A stretch of DNA of 64,000 nt from Martinezella lusitana (GTDB lineage: Bacteria; Pseudomonadota; Alphaproteobacteria; Rhizobiales; Rhizobiaceae). Every line of letters begins with the position of its first letter. Position 1 is the first letter of the stretch. Shown piece after piece: positions 1 to 8,058 of this stretch. The translations under genes and the position numbers were made by a program. The notes below the pieces were generated by a model. It ran no database searches and had not been told where the DNA came from. It saw only the letters and a list, made by a program, of their open reading frames with translations. The stretch spans positions 62,001-126,000 of the forward strand of contig NZ_JACHBG010000014.1 in assembly GCF_014207095.1 (NCBI RefSeq), written 5' to 3'.

Positions 1-546
1 GCGTTGCAGCTCAATGAGTGTCTCTCCGTTCTTGGACAGCCGATTCGTGTTGGAAGTTCCGCGATGGGTCTGATGGTTCGGCGGGATATCGACATTACCG
101 TTATCTGCGCCAAACTCGACGCCGACGCACTTGAAGCATTCAGCGCACTCGGTGCCGGCTTCATGAGGATGACCGAACAGGTGGTTGCCGTGCGCTTCCG
201 CAACGATTGCGGCCAGTGGAACAGAGAACCGGAAAAGTATCCGGACGGGCTCTATCTCTGGCTGTCCGTTCAGGGCCCAGATCGCACAATGTGGACCATC
301 GACATCTGGCTGGTCGACCAACCGGAGCGGCAGCCCGATATCGCTCACCTAAAATCCCTGATGCTGCGACTGACCGATGACGATCGGGAAACGATCTTGC
401 GGATAAAGACCGCACTAGCTGAATCTCCGCAAAACGGCGCGTCAATTCCCAGCGCACTCGTCTACGAAGCCGTCATGGACTACGGCATCGACACCATTGC
501 CGAATTCGAAAACTGGTATCGAGGACACGAAGGATGCCGCGCGTAA
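1..546 (+). CDS. nucleotidyltransferase-like protein (5' end may lie outside window)
   Basis: The frame is open from the first base and ends with TAA at 544-546, so the gene may begin upstream; the first start codon in the window is a TTG at base 4. Counting from it, a Gly-Ser pair at residues 17-18 is followed by Asp28-x-Asp30. This spacing resembles the GS...DxD signature of the nucleotidyltransferase superfamily, in which the acidic pair binds metal. The rest (about 180 residues) shows no other motif, signal peptide or membrane segment. A substrate cannot be named. It lies just outside the tRNA-Lys-flanked scar, so it may be the last core gene to the left of it. Confidence 0.5.
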   Translation, partial: ALQLNECLSVLGQPIRVGSSAMGLMVRRDIDITVICAKLDADALEAFSALGAGFMRMTEQVVAVRFRNDCGQWNREPEKYPDGLYLWLSVQGPDRTMWTIDIWLVDQPERQPDIAHLKSLMLRLTDDDRETILRIKTALAESPQNGASIPSALVYEAVMDYGIDTIAEFENWYRGHEGCRA

Positions 547-1034
547 AGAAGACAGCGTGATGGCGCTTTCGCCAGAAATCTTCCGCTAGAGGCTCTCCTT
601 GATGGAGGTGTTCGATGCGAACCTCTCGGTCAACATAGGATCAGCCGACTACAGCCCGTAAATCACGAAGCCTTGGAAGGCGAAATGAACTCGCAAACCA
701 GGATCAGTTTTTCGCAAACCGCAGATTAGGCTCGGGAGAGATATTGATGAGATTTTTATTGTAAGATCAACATCTTCCGATGGTGAAAGCAATGGGATTC
801 GAACCCATGACCTACTGATTAAAGGGCTTTAGGTAGGCGCGCGCTGCCGCAGGGCCTGCCGCGGGTCCAGCCGATCATCGAGCCCGATAGCATTCCTTGC
901 CCTGCGTGCATGCCGAGAATGCCTTGAACGGAATCCAAGCCTAAGGTTTAATGCGTTTATCGATTTCGGCTTTCACGGACAGGCCTTCACGGTTGCTTCG
1001 TGCTTGTAGACGCTAACCCACCAGTGAGGTGACG
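547..1034. other. non-coding stretch with tRNA fragment
   Basis: No convincing gene is seen in these 488 bases. The only recognisable item is the 43-nt copy of the tRNA-Lys 3' half at 781-823, listed separately. The sequence has an irregular composition and is probably decayed integrated DNA. Confidence 0.5.
781..823 (-). repeat. truncated tRNA-Lys 3' fragment, probable att site copy
   Basis: These 43 bases match 2558-2600, the 3' half of the intact tRNA-Lys, at 41 of 43 positions, with a perfect 32-base block at 792-823. It is in the same orientation and covers the CCA end, the acceptor 3' strand, the T arm and the variable region up to the anticodon. The 5' half of a tRNA is missing, so it cannot be a working tRNA. 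Tyrosine recombinases commonly integrate into tRNA 3' ends and leave such a duplicate at the far end of the element. I infer an old attL/attR pair with 2558-2600. Confidence 0.8.
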
Positions 1035-1772
1035 ATGTTTGGAGAAGAACTCGATCGCGTTCGCAAAGTCTCGAAGGAGACGGGCTGCGAATCATGGACA
1101 TCCCTAGACTACCAAAATCACATACTAAACTACCTGATGGAAAACCGTGATCGCGGCTTCGAAGGGGTGATTGAGATCGGCTGCTACAAGGGTGGGCTTT
1201 CTGCAATGCTGGGCTTCATATGTCAACAGTTCAAATGGCCATTCTTTGCGGTCGACATCGATGAGAATTCCATCTTGTCCACTCGTCGGCTTCTCTCTTC
1301 GCTGATGCTCCTTGAGAACGCCACGATACACCACGGCACGCTAGCGTCTTTCGCCCGGACGGCGGTCCTGAAACAGCGACCGGTGTTGATCATCCTTGAC
1401 GGTGACCATCGATATGAAGCTGTCGTGGACGATATCCAAATGGTCTATTCTCTCAACAAGCTGCCGCTGGCCGCCGCCTTTCACGACTACAGCCTGCGTC
1501 ATCCTTCATCGGGAGAAAAGGTCGATCAGGCAGTCAAGAATTGCTTTGGCGATTGGCCTATTCAGCACATCGGCGCGCTGATGGATGGCACCGGACCGTA
1601 TCCGACTCGCGAGCGTCCCGCTGAGGACGGCCATTGGTGGGATGTGCCGGGTTACGAAGGGGCGCTGGTACAACTACCTTCGAAGTTGACGAACATGGTA
1701 ATTGAACCGCAGCCGGTGCTGCAGCGCAAATCACTGTTGTCCAGCATTTTGCGGCGTTTGGGCGCGAACTAA
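1035..1772 (+). CDS. class I SAM-dependent methyltransferase-like protein
   Basis: A 245-residue protein. Near residue 45 it has an acidic glycine-rich motif I (VIEIGCYKGG), then an acidic loop (AVDIDEN) about 30 residues on, and LIILDGDHRYEAVVDDI further along. This pattern fits the Methyltransf_24 or CmcI-like branch of Rossmann-fold methyltransferases, often found in polysaccharide or secondary metabolite clusters. The ATG at 1035 has a GAGGT ribosome site just upstream; a GTG at 1029 is possible but lies inside that site. The gene is alone between the two tRNA-Lys copies, so it may be cargo of the lost element. The substrate is unknown. Confidence 0.65.
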   Translation: MFGEELDRVRKVSKETGCESWTSLDYQNHILNYLMENRDRGFEGVIEIGCYKGGLSAMLGFICQQFKWPFFAVDIDENSILSTRRLLSSLMLLENATIHHGTLASFARTAVLKQRPVLIILDGDHRYEAVVDDIQMVYSLNKLPLAAAFHDYSLRHPSSGEKVDQAVKNCFGDWPIQHIGALMDGTGPYPTRERPAEDGHWWDVPGYEGALVQLPSKLTNMVIEPQPVLQRKSLLSSILRRLGAN

Positions 1773-1911
1773 TCGTTGCACGGCCGAGCAGCGCTCCGGT
1801 AATCTGCTTTCCCAGCTTTTCGAAGCTGGTTTTTCGCTCTGTATATTCTCGGACAATTCAGCTTCCCCCAAAGCGCTCAATTACAGGTAGATCATGGCGG
1901 GTGTAACATCG

Positions 1912-2289
1912 ATGATGGTTTGAGACTACGCCTTCGGGGCGTTGGGTTTTGGCTATCAGGGCGTTAAACGCAATGTAAATACGCCTTGGGTTGAGATACC
2001 CGTGGGGCAAACCTTCGATCCGCAACAATGGACCGGACCAACGTCCGACGAAGTGACGATTCAAGGTGTCTTGTTTCCCGAAGAGTTCGGCGAGCAATCG
2101 CAGCTTGACGGCATTGTTGCCGCATCCATGGCGGGCACGGAAATGATGCTTGTCAGCCGTGATGCAATGGAAGGCGCAATTCGCAGCATGTTCACGGTGC
2201 AATCCGTCGAGAAGGATCAATCCTATCACGACGCGCGCGGCGCGGCGGAACGCCTATGTCATTTCGCTAAACCGAGGCCGGGCAGATGA
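1912..2289 (+). pseudogene. phage P2 gpU-like tail protein, broken
   Basis: The translation from 1942 carries the pattern WTGPTSDEVTIQGVLFPEEF, then an Ala/Gly-rich stretch and FTVQSVEKDQSYHDARG. This matches the layout of P2-type tail protein U (GP-D--T-SGVL-PE, then a G--V--V-E end). Reading back in the same frame, the likely start ATGs at 1894 and 1912 are cut off by a TGA at 1921-1923. Near 2232-2245 the frame slips: the expected C-terminal strand (YVISLNRGRADE) continues one frame over, to about 2290. One nonsense codon and one frameshift make this a decaying gene. No other phage gene was found nearby. Confidence 0.7.
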
Positions 2290-2521
2290 GGCAGCGGGAA
2301 TTGCACGCACGAAACTCCTGCCAACATCATGGTGCGAGACTATCCACATTTTGGCAGGAGTGGAGATGAGCGGCGGTAATTCTGCGCGAAAGGTAACAGG
2401 TAGCATGTTCTATGCGCCGTTCATGTTCCACGGAACTGCCGTTAACCCTTGGAAACGCCTGTAAAACAAGGAACTTGATGTAGCGCCTGCAAATGCCGAT
2501 GGCGCATGATGTTCACCAATT

Positions 2522-2558
2522 TTGCCAACCCAACTTATTGAAAAGCTTGGCAATTTTT
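2522..2558. other. inverted repeat beside tRNA-Lys
   Basis: A 7-base arm at 2522-2528 (TTGCCAA) pairs with 2547-2553, followed on the plus strand by a run of T. It has the shape of a weak plus-strand terminator, but no intact plus gene precedes it; it may be left over from the phage gene at 1912-2289. Confidence 0.3.
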
Positions 2559-2633
2559 GGTGAGAGCGATGGGATTCGAACCCATGACCTACTGATTAAA
2601 AGTCAGTTGCTCTACCGACTGAGCTACGCTCTC
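2558..2633 (-). tRNA. tRNA-Lys (anticodon TTT)
   Basis: Read on the minus strand this is a full 76-nt cloverleaf. It begins GAGAGCG, has a D arm (GCTC...GAGC), an anticodon loop with CTTTTAA, a GGTTCGAATCC T arm, a 3' acceptor strand CGCTCTC and an encoded CCA. The anticodon is TTT, so it charges lysine. Its 3' end faces the decayed region at 781-2557, as expected of an integration site. The intact copy kept by the host is this one. Confidence 0.96.
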
Positions 2634-3008
2634 CCTCTCCGCGGGCATTTCCGCCCCGGCTGGAAGTGCGCGGAACATATGCAGACGCCCCATTGCGGTC
2701 AACCCATAAAATTGCGGTTTTGGTGGCTCCGAGATGCTTTTCCTCATCTCCAGACAGTCGAATGCGGCCGTTTCCCGCAAATTCAGCGGGAAACGGGGCA
2801 TGAGCCTGAGATTCGAATCTATGGGGAAAACAACGCGCAACGACAATGCAGCTTAGTCCAGCCGGAACAATCGTAACAATTTCCCTCAATAATGACGGTT
2901 GCAATCGAAGGATAGGTTCGTTCGTTCTGCAATGATTTGGGGTGCGAATCGTTTTTGGTGTATATCGGTTATTGTTAACAACCCGTCGGGTCCTCAGGAG
3001 GTTCTTTT
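2634..3008. other. intergenic region with hairpin
   Basis: No gene is supported here. It should carry the tRNA-Lys promoter (minus) and the promoter of the plus-strand gene at 3009. A perfect 11-bp inverted repeat with a 7-base loop lies at 2768-2796 (arms CCGTTTCCCGC / GCGGGAAACGG). It has no T-run on either side, so it is not an obvious terminator. Confidence 0.5.
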
Positions 3009-3266
3009 ATGGAAGACGCACACGTCGGTTGGATTGCAGCAATTATCATTGGCGGCCTGGCAGGCTGGTTCGCCGAGATGATCATGAAGAGCAACACAGG
3101 CATTGTCATGAACATCATCCTCGGCATCGTTGGCGCTCTCGTCGCCAGCTGGCTGTTTGGCGTTCTCCATATCGGGCTGCCGTTCCACGCCTGGTTGAAC
3201 TACCTGATTACCGGCTTTATCGGCGCCTGCATCCTGATCTTCATCGGGCGCTTGATCAGGAGATAA
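3009..3266 (+). CDS. GlsB/YeaQ/YmgE family membrane protein
   Basis: An 85-residue protein of the transglycosylase-associated family: three hydrophobic segments with the family's repeated glycines (IIIGGLAGWFAEMI, MNIILGIVGALVASWL, ITGFIGACILIFIGRLI). It should sit in the inner membrane. Members are often induced by stress, but the biochemical role is unknown. A strong AGGAGG ribosome site lies upstream of the ATG, and a good terminator follows at 3308, so it is a single-gene unit. Two related genes occur at 25637 and 25956 in this window. Confidence 0.9.
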   Translation: MEDAHVGWIAAIIIGGLAGWFAEMIMKSNTGIVMNIILGIVGALVASWLFGVLHIGLPFHAWLNYLITGFIGACILIFIGRLIRR

Positions 3267-3307
3267 CGGCGCATCGGGGCAAGACCCCACCTTAGGGATG
3301 AGGAGAA

Positions 3308-3336
3308 GGGAAGACGGACACCGTCTTCCCTTTTTT
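3308..3336 (+). terminator. rho-independent terminator of the YeaQ-like gene
   Basis: A perfect 10-bp stem (3308-3317 with 3321-3330, loop ACA) is followed by six T. It lies 41 bases after the stop of the gene at 3009. Confidence 0.9.
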
Positions 3337-3428
3337 GTTGCATTCGTTTGAAGTCCGCACGCCAAAGGCCTTTTCAACTCCGTCCCCAGCCCTATTTATG
3401 GAGATGGAGCCGAAAAGGAGGTTGGAAG

Positions 3429-3620
3429 ATGACGGAAAACACCAATCGGATACCGGCGCGCAAAGTCGTTCGCGGTCGCCCCTACAGCATCGCCGAATTT
3501 GCTCGAAAATACCGCCTCGACGACGATGAAGCCGAACGCCTGTTTTATAAGTTCGGCCCTTCTGCTACCGAACTGGACCTGTTGATGGCCGCCAAGCGGA
3601 AGGTACCTTACCTCTCCTAG
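3429..3620 (+). CDS. small conserved-looking hypothetical protein
   Basis: A 63-residue soluble protein, basic at the N-terminus and rich in Arg, Asp and Glu. The ATG at 3429 has a strong AAGGAGG site 8 bases upstream, which supports translation. The stretch YSIAEFARKYRLDDDEAERLF reads like a short helix-turn-helix or an amphipathic helical pair, but I do not recognise a family. It has its own promoter space after the terminator at 3308-3336. Function unknown. Confidence 0.65.
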   Translation: MTENTNRIPARKVVRGRPYSIAEFARKYRLDDDEAERLFYKFGPSATELDLLMAAKRKVPYLS

Positions 3621-3786
3621 CGCGCTGAGCGCCAATTCCAGGATTGCCCGTAGGTAAAGCAAGTGGCAGATGGAGGATACCCCATCTGCCAGTTCGGCAG
3701 ATTGTTGCAATGACGGAATCTGTGCTCCGGGCGCCTATTCTGATATATCACGATAGATTGCCTTCGGCGGCGCGAGATGACACTGT

Positions 3787-4431
3787 GTGCTATATCGACC
3801 CGCTTGGACTCAACGCATGCAGAATTCGCTTAGCCACCTCGCCTATCTGGCGCTCGAGCATCAGATCGTGACGCTTGCCCTTGAGCCTGGTGCATTTGTT
3901 ACCGAAAAGCAGCTGATCGAGATGGCAGGTCAAGGACGCACGCCGGTGCGCGAGGCGATCCAGAAACTTGCCTGGCAGGGATTGATCCATGTGCGGCCGC
4001 GCGTCGGCCTGCAGATCTCGGAGATCCGTCCCGACGATCATCGCCACGTCATGCAAGTCCGGCGAGAACTGGAACCGATTGCGGCGGCGCTGGCCGCCGT
4101 GCATGCCAGAGAGGAGCAACGCGAGGCACTGCAGATATGCGCCCATCGGATGGCAGAATGTTCTGTGACTGGCGACCTGCCCGGCTTCTTTGCGGCCGAC
4201 AAGACATTCGACGAGATTCTTGAGGACGCCTGCCCCAACAACTTCATTACGGCAGCCCTTGGACCTGTACAGACGCATGCACGTCGGCTCTGGTATTCAA
4301 CCGGCACGTCCGATCGCATGGACCATTCCATCGCAATGCATGTTCAGGCTATCGAAGCCATTCGAGCGGGTGACGCGGAAAACGCCCGCTCGGCGATGGC
4401 GGCGCTGCTCGATCATCTGAGCGGCCTATGA
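3787..4431 (+). CDS. GntR family transcriptional regulator (FCD type)
   Basis: About 204-214 residues. A winged helix-turn-helix (TPVREAIQKLAWQGLIHVRP) lies near residues 50-75, followed by an all-helical FCD-type ligand domain containing the family's Asp and His metal-site residues (DKTFDEIL..., later MHVQAIEAIRAGD). It should be a cytosolic repressor or activator responding to a small carboxylate. The start is unsure: GTG at 3787 or ATG at 3817; neither has a good ribosome site. No metabolic operon lies next to it on the same strand, so the target is not evident. Confidence 0.85.
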   Translation: MLYRPAWTQRMQNSLSHLAYLALEHQIVTLALEPGAFVTEKQLIEMAGQGRTPVREAIQKLAWQGLIHVRPRVGLQISEIRPDDHRHVMQVRRELEPIAAALAAVHAREEQREALQICAHRMAECSVTGDLPGFFAADKTFDEILEDACPNNFITAALGPVQTHARRLWYSTGTSDRMDHSIAMHVQAIEAIRAGDAENARSAMAALLDHLSGL

Positions 4432-4457
4432 AAAAGCGGCCTCGTTTTCGAAGCCGC
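4431..4457 (-). terminator. terminator of fpr
   Basis: On the minus strand a GC-rich hairpin (4436-4457, one mismatch, loop AAAA) is followed by five T (complement of 4431-4435). It ends transcription of fpr and overlaps the final base of the convergent regulator's TGA at 4429-4431. Confidence 0.8.
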
Positions 4458-4484
4458 CCTCTCTTTCCGATTGTCTATGCCAGC

Positions 4485-5297
4485 CTAACCGACGAAGGCC
4501 CGTTCGATCACAAACTCGGCCGGCTTGCTGTTCGCACCTTCGGTGAGGCCTGCCTTTTCGAGCAGATCCTTCGTGTCCTTCAGCATCGCAGAAGAGCCGC
4601 AGATCATGCCGCGGTCAGTTGCGATGTCGAGGGCGGGAACGCCGAGATCGCTGAAGAGCTTGCCGTTCTCGATGAGGTCGGTGATACGACCCGTGAAGGG
4701 GAAATCCTCGCGGGTGACGGTTGCGTAGTGGCGCAGCTTGTCGCCGACAACTTCGCTGAGCAGCTCGTCGTTGCGGATTTCCTCAACGAGGTCGAAGCCA
4801 TATTTCAGCTCGGCGACATCTCGCGTCGTATGGGTGAGGATGACTTCCTCGAACTTTTCATAGGTCTCGGGATCGCGGATCAGGCTTGCGAAAGGTGCAA
4901 TGCCGGTGCCCGTCGAAAACATATAGAGCCGCTTGCCCGGCGTCAGCGCGTCGAGCACCAGCGTGCCCGTCGGCTTCTTGCGCATCAAAACCTCGTCGCC
5001 GGGCTTGATGTTCTGCAGATGCGAGGTCAGCGGACCGTCCGGCACCTTAATGGAAAAGAACTCGAGCTCGTCGGCCCAGGCGGGGCTTGCGATCGAATAG
5101 GCGCGATAAAGTGGTTTACCGTCAACCATCAGGCCGATCATGGCAAACTCGCCCGAACGGAAGCGGAAGCCTTGCGGCCTCGTCATGGTAAAGCGAAAGA
5201 GCCGGTCGGTATAGTGTGTGACGCTCAGCACCTTCTCGGCGAAAACGCCGGCGGGGACTGCTGAAGCAAATTCATCTGATTTGGCGGGGGCGTTCAT
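4485..5297 (-). CDS. fpr: ferredoxin--NADP+ reductase
   Basis: A 270-residue flavoprotein that moves electrons between NADPH and ferredoxin or flavodoxin. The FAD site RAYSIAS is at residues 65-71, the nucleotide-binding GTGIAPF at 130-136, and the C-terminus ends in AFVG, as in the bacterial subclass found in rhizobia, Rhodobacter and Azotobacter. The length is normal. It lies just downstream of the sulfite reductase operon on the same strand but has its own 224-base upstream region with a striking palindrome at 5413-5436. Supplying electrons to CysI is a plausible role, inferred from position only. Confidence 0.95.
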   Translation of the reverse strand: MNAPAKSDEFASAVPAGVFAEKVLSVTHYTDRLFRFTMTRPQGFRFRSGEFAMIGLMVDGKPLYRAYSIASPAWADELEFFSIKVPDGPLTSHLQNIKPGDEVLMRKKPTGTLVLDALTPGKRLYMFSTGTGIAPFASLIRDPETYEKFEEVILTHTTRDVAELKYGFDLVEEIRNDELLSEVVGDKLRHYATVTREDFPFTGRITDLIENGKLFSDLGVPALDIATDRGMICGSSAMLKDTKDLLEKAGLTEGANSKPAEFVIERAFVG

Positions 5298-5412
5298 TCT
5301 GTCTCGGATCCCGTATTAATCTTACACGTCTTTCCTGGCAGGCTCATTACGCGATGCTGATATTATAATATAGCCGGTTTTGGAAGGCATTCCATTCCAT
5401 CCGGCGGCATGG

Positions 5413-5436
5413 GACTGAAATATGTATATTCCAGTC
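5413..5436. promoter_or_regulatory. 24-bp palindrome upstream of fpr, candidate operator
   Basis: Arms GACTG-A-AATAT and ATATT-C-CAGTC are separated by GT. They match as a dyad over 24 bases, with one mismatched pair outside the centre. It sits 116-139 bases before the fpr start and after the stop of the DUF934 gene. A site for a dimeric regulator is likely; which regulator is unknown. Confidence 0.5.
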
Positions 5437-5521
5437 AAGATTCCAGATCGCCGACATTACATATATCGAAAGGCCTGAATACGGCAATCCGATGCTGTCA
5501 AATTGCCGCAAGCCATCGACA

Positions 5522-6034
5522 TCAGGCCGATTTTGCCGGCAGTCGCCGCCAGCTATAGGCCTGCCCGCCCTCAGCGCGGCGTGCCGTTGGCTGATAATAG
5601 TGCGGAATACCGGGAAGACGGTTTTCCGACAGCCGCTTCAAAGCCGTTTCGTTGGTGACTGCGAAACTATCAATGCCGACGCGCAGCATCAATGGAATCT
5701 GATCGATCAGCACATCGCCGACTGCCCGCAATTCGCTCGCATAGCCAAGGCGCTGGCGCAGCAGCGAAGCGTGGCTGAAGGCACGGCCATCGTTGAAGGC
5801 CGGAAACGCAACGGCCACGATCGCGAGGCGATCAAGATATGGCTGAAGCCTCGTCACATCGTCTGCCGGCTTTATGACCACACCAAGGCCAGGCTCGTTG
5901 CTGTCTTCCGCCTTTGCGATGAGGGCATCGAGGCCAAGCAGCGGCTTTTGCGTCTCCGTTGCCTTCACCTCATCCGTTTCGATCACCCACGGATCGCTTT
6001 CGACAAAACCGGTTTCCCGCCAGATCTTCGTCAT
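5522..6034 (-). CDS. DUF934 domain protein of the sulfite reductase operon
   Basis: A 170-residue soluble protein matching DUF934: an N-terminal IW...FVESDPWV, a middle stretch VAVAFPAFNDGRAFSHASLLRQRLGY, and GDVLIDQIPLMLRVGIDSFAV. This family nearly always sits next to cysI or cysH, yet its biochemical role is not established. I chose the second ATG (6034), because the AAGGAG site is only 2 bases from the ATG at 6040 but 8 from this one. It begins 12 bases after the cysI stop and is the last gene of the operon. Confidence 0.88.
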   Translation of the reverse strand: MTKIWRETGFVESDPWVIETDEVKATETQKPLLGLDALIAKAEDSNEPGLGVVIKPADDVTRLQPYLDRLAIVAVAFPAFNDGRAFSHASLLRQRLGYASELRAVGDVLIDQIPLMLRVGIDSFAVTNETALKRLSENRLPGIPHYYQPTARRAEGGQAYSWRRLPAKSA

Positions 6035-6046
6035 AATCATCTCTCC

Positions 6047-7723
6047 TTACGCTGCTTCCGCTGCCGAAGACGAGCCATAGAGCGCCTCCTTGAACGGCTG
6101 CGGTCCGACACGGCGATAGGCGTCGAGGAAAATCTCTGAGGGATCCAGGCGCAAACCGAGATAGGTATCGACGATCGTCTCGATGGCATCGGTCACCTTG
6201 TCGGGCTCGAAGCCGCGGCCGATGATTTCGCCAATCGACGTATTTTCGTCGCCGGAACCGCCGAGCGTGATCTGATAAAGCTCGGCCCCCTTCTTCTCGA
6301 CGCCCAACAAGCCGATATGGCCGACGTGATGGTGGCCGCAGGCATTGATGCAGCCGGAAATCTTGATCTTCAGCTCGCCGATTTCAGCCTGACGTTCCGG
6401 CGAGCCGAAGCGCGTGGAAATTTCCTGCGCAACCGGGATCGAACGGGCATTGGCGAGAGCGCAATAGTCGAGGCCGGGACAGGCGATGATATCGGTAATG
6501 AGGCCAGCATTCGCCGTTTCGAGGCCAATGGCGACCAGCCCGCGATAAACCGCTTCGAGATCGGCGAGCGCCACATGTGGCAAGATGAGGTTCTGCTCGT
6601 GACTGACGCGGATTTCATCGAAGGCATATTCTTCGGCGATGTCGGCCACAGCATCCATCTGCACATCCGTAGCATCGCCCGGAATGCCGCCGATCGGCTT
6701 CAGCGAAATCGTCACCATGCCGTAGTCGGGGTTCCTGTGTGGCTGGACGTTCTGTTGTACCCAACGGGCGAAGGCGGCATCCGCCTTCTTCCAGCGAGCA
6801 AGGCTTTCCCAGCCTTCGGCGCGCTCAGGCAGCGCCGGCGGCTCGAAATAGGCCGCAATCGCCTGAACGTCGGTTTCAGGCAGCTTCAGTTCTGTGTCCT
6901 TGAGCTTGTCAAACTCGAGCTCGACCTGGCGCGCCAGTTCTTCGGCGCCGATTTCATGGACGAGAATCTTGATGCGCGCCTTGTACTTGTTGTCGCGGCG
7001 GCCATGCAGATTGTAAACGCGCATGATTGCGGTCGTGTAGGACAGGAGATCCTCCTCCGGCAGGAAATCGCGGATCAGCTTGGCGACCAGCGGCGTGCGT
7101 CCCTGCCCGCCTCCGACATAAACGGCAAAGCCGATCTTGCCCTCGGCGTTCTTCTTCAGGTGCAGGCCGATGTCATGCACCTGGATCGCGGCGCGGTCGC
7201 GCTCGGCGCCGGTGACGGCGATCTTGAACTTGCGTGGCAGGAAGGAGAATTCCGGGTGAACGGAAGACCACTGCCGCAGGATTTCGGCATAGGGCCGGGG
7301 ATCGGCGACTTCATCGGCCGCAGCGCCGGCAAAATGGTCTGCCGTCACGTTGCGAATGCAGTTGCCCGAGGTCTGGATCGCGTGCATTTCGACGGAAGCG
7401 AGGTCGGCCAGAGCGTCTGGCATCTCGGAGAGTTTCGGCCAGTTGAATTGCAGGTTCTGCCGTGTCGTGAAGTGGCCATAGCCGCGGTCGTACGTGCGCG
7501 CGACATGGGCGAGCATGCGCATCTGGCGCGAGCTCAGCGTGCCGTAGGGAATGGCGATGCGCAGCATATAGGCATGCAGCTGCAGATAGACCCCGTTCAT
7601 CAAGCGCAGTGGCTTGAAGGCATCTTCGGAAAGCTCACCCGAGAGGCGTCGCTCCACCTGATCGCGGAACTGTGCGACACGTTCCGCGACAAAGGCATGG
7701 TCGAATTCGTCGTAACGATACAT
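6047..7723 (-). CDS. cysI: assimilatory sulfite reductase hemoprotein (nitrite/sulfite reductase family)
   Basis: A 558-residue enzyme for the six-electron reduction of sulfite to sulfide. The siroheme-[4Fe-4S] cysteines are seen as C415-x5-C421 and C458-x3-C462 (SGCINACGHHH). The two ferredoxin-like half domains (HFTTRQNLQFNW; RVSHEQNLILPHV) are present. The frame is open further upstream, but that part overlaps the DUF2849 gene; the ATG at 7723 gives the expected N-terminus. No cysJ flavoprotein is seen, so the electron donor is probably ferredoxin. Nitrite as substrate cannot be excluded from sequence, but the cysG, DUF2849 and DUF934 company favours sulfite. Confidence 0.93.
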   Translation of the reverse strand: MYRYDEFDHAFVAERVAQFRDQVERRLSGELSEDAFKPLRLMNGVYLQLHAYMLRIAIPYGTLSSRQMRMLAHVARTYDRGYGHFTTRQNLQFNWPKLSEMPDALADLASVEMHAIQTSGNCIRNVTADHFAGAAADEVADPRPYAEILRQWSSVHPEFSFLPRKFKIAVTGAERDRAAIQVHDIGLHLKKNAEGKIGFAVYVGGGQGRTPLVAKLIRDFLPEEDLLSYTTAIMRVYNLHGRRDNKYKARIKILVHEIGAEELARQVELEFDKLKDTELKLPETDVQAIAAYFEPPALPERAEGWESLARWKKADAAFARWVQQNVQPHRNPDYGMVTISLKPIGGIPGDATDVQMDAVADIAEEYAFDEIRVSHEQNLILPHVALADLEAVYRGLVAIGLETANAGLITDIIACPGLDYCALANARSIPVAQEISTRFGSPERQAEIGELKIKISGCINACGHHHVGHIGLLGVEKKGAELYQITLGGSGDENTSIGEIIGRGFEPDKVTDAIETIVDTYLGLRLDPSEIFLDAYRRVGPQPFKEALYGSSSAAEAA

Positions 7724-7740
7724 GATTTCCTCGGGACTTC

Positions 7741-8055
7741 TCAGACTGCAATGAATTCGGGATCGGCGGCGGCGTAACCCGGCGCATATTCCATCGTGGG
7801 GCCTTCGGCACGAATGCGCTCGCGCAGGCGCAGAGGCCAGAGCTTGCCATCGGTTTCGCGAACGTCGACGAGATTGACGTCGACGACCTTGTTGTCGGCA
7901 TAGGCCTGCTTGCCGATCGCTTCCAGTGAGGCTTCGGCTTCGGCGTGGCGTGCAACCAGCGCCTCCTGCAGCGATGTCGCCCACTCACCATTCGCGTTCA
8001 GCCAAACGGCGACGCCATCGGTGAGCCGGTTTGCGGTCAGAACCTTGTCGACCAT
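7741..8055 (-). CDS. DUF2849 domain protein of the sulfite reductase operon
   Basis: A 104-residue soluble protein fitting DUF2849: VLTANRLTDGVAVWLNANGEW at the start and a VVDVNLVDV-E--G---P--LRERIRA-GP pattern near the end. It lies between cysG and cysI, 17 bases before cysI. The ATG at 8055 has an AAGGAG site 7 bases upstream that overlaps the cysG stop, which suggests translational coupling. The family is of unknown function and largely limited to alphaproteobacterial cys operons. A small partner or assembly factor of sulfite reductase is a reasonable guess, not shown. Confidence 0.88.
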   Translation of the reverse strand: MVDKVLTANRLTDGVAVWLNANGEWATSLQEALVARHAEAEASLEAIGKQAYADNKVVDVNLVDVRETDGKLWPLRLRERIRAEGPTMEYAPGYAAADPEFIAV

Positions 8056-8058
8056 CAA

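Noticed and set aside
781..823. A second tRNA-Lys gene
   Set aside because: Only the 3' half is present and the anticodon stem breaks off after the match, so no cloverleaf forms.
2589..2904. Minus-strand short open frames over and beside tRNA-Lys
   Set aside because: They run through the tRNA gene, have no ribosome site and no protein-like composition.
6317..7777. Plus-strand open frame of 486 codons opposite cysI
   Set aside because: Shadow of cysI, which has all its cluster-binding cysteines on the minus strand.
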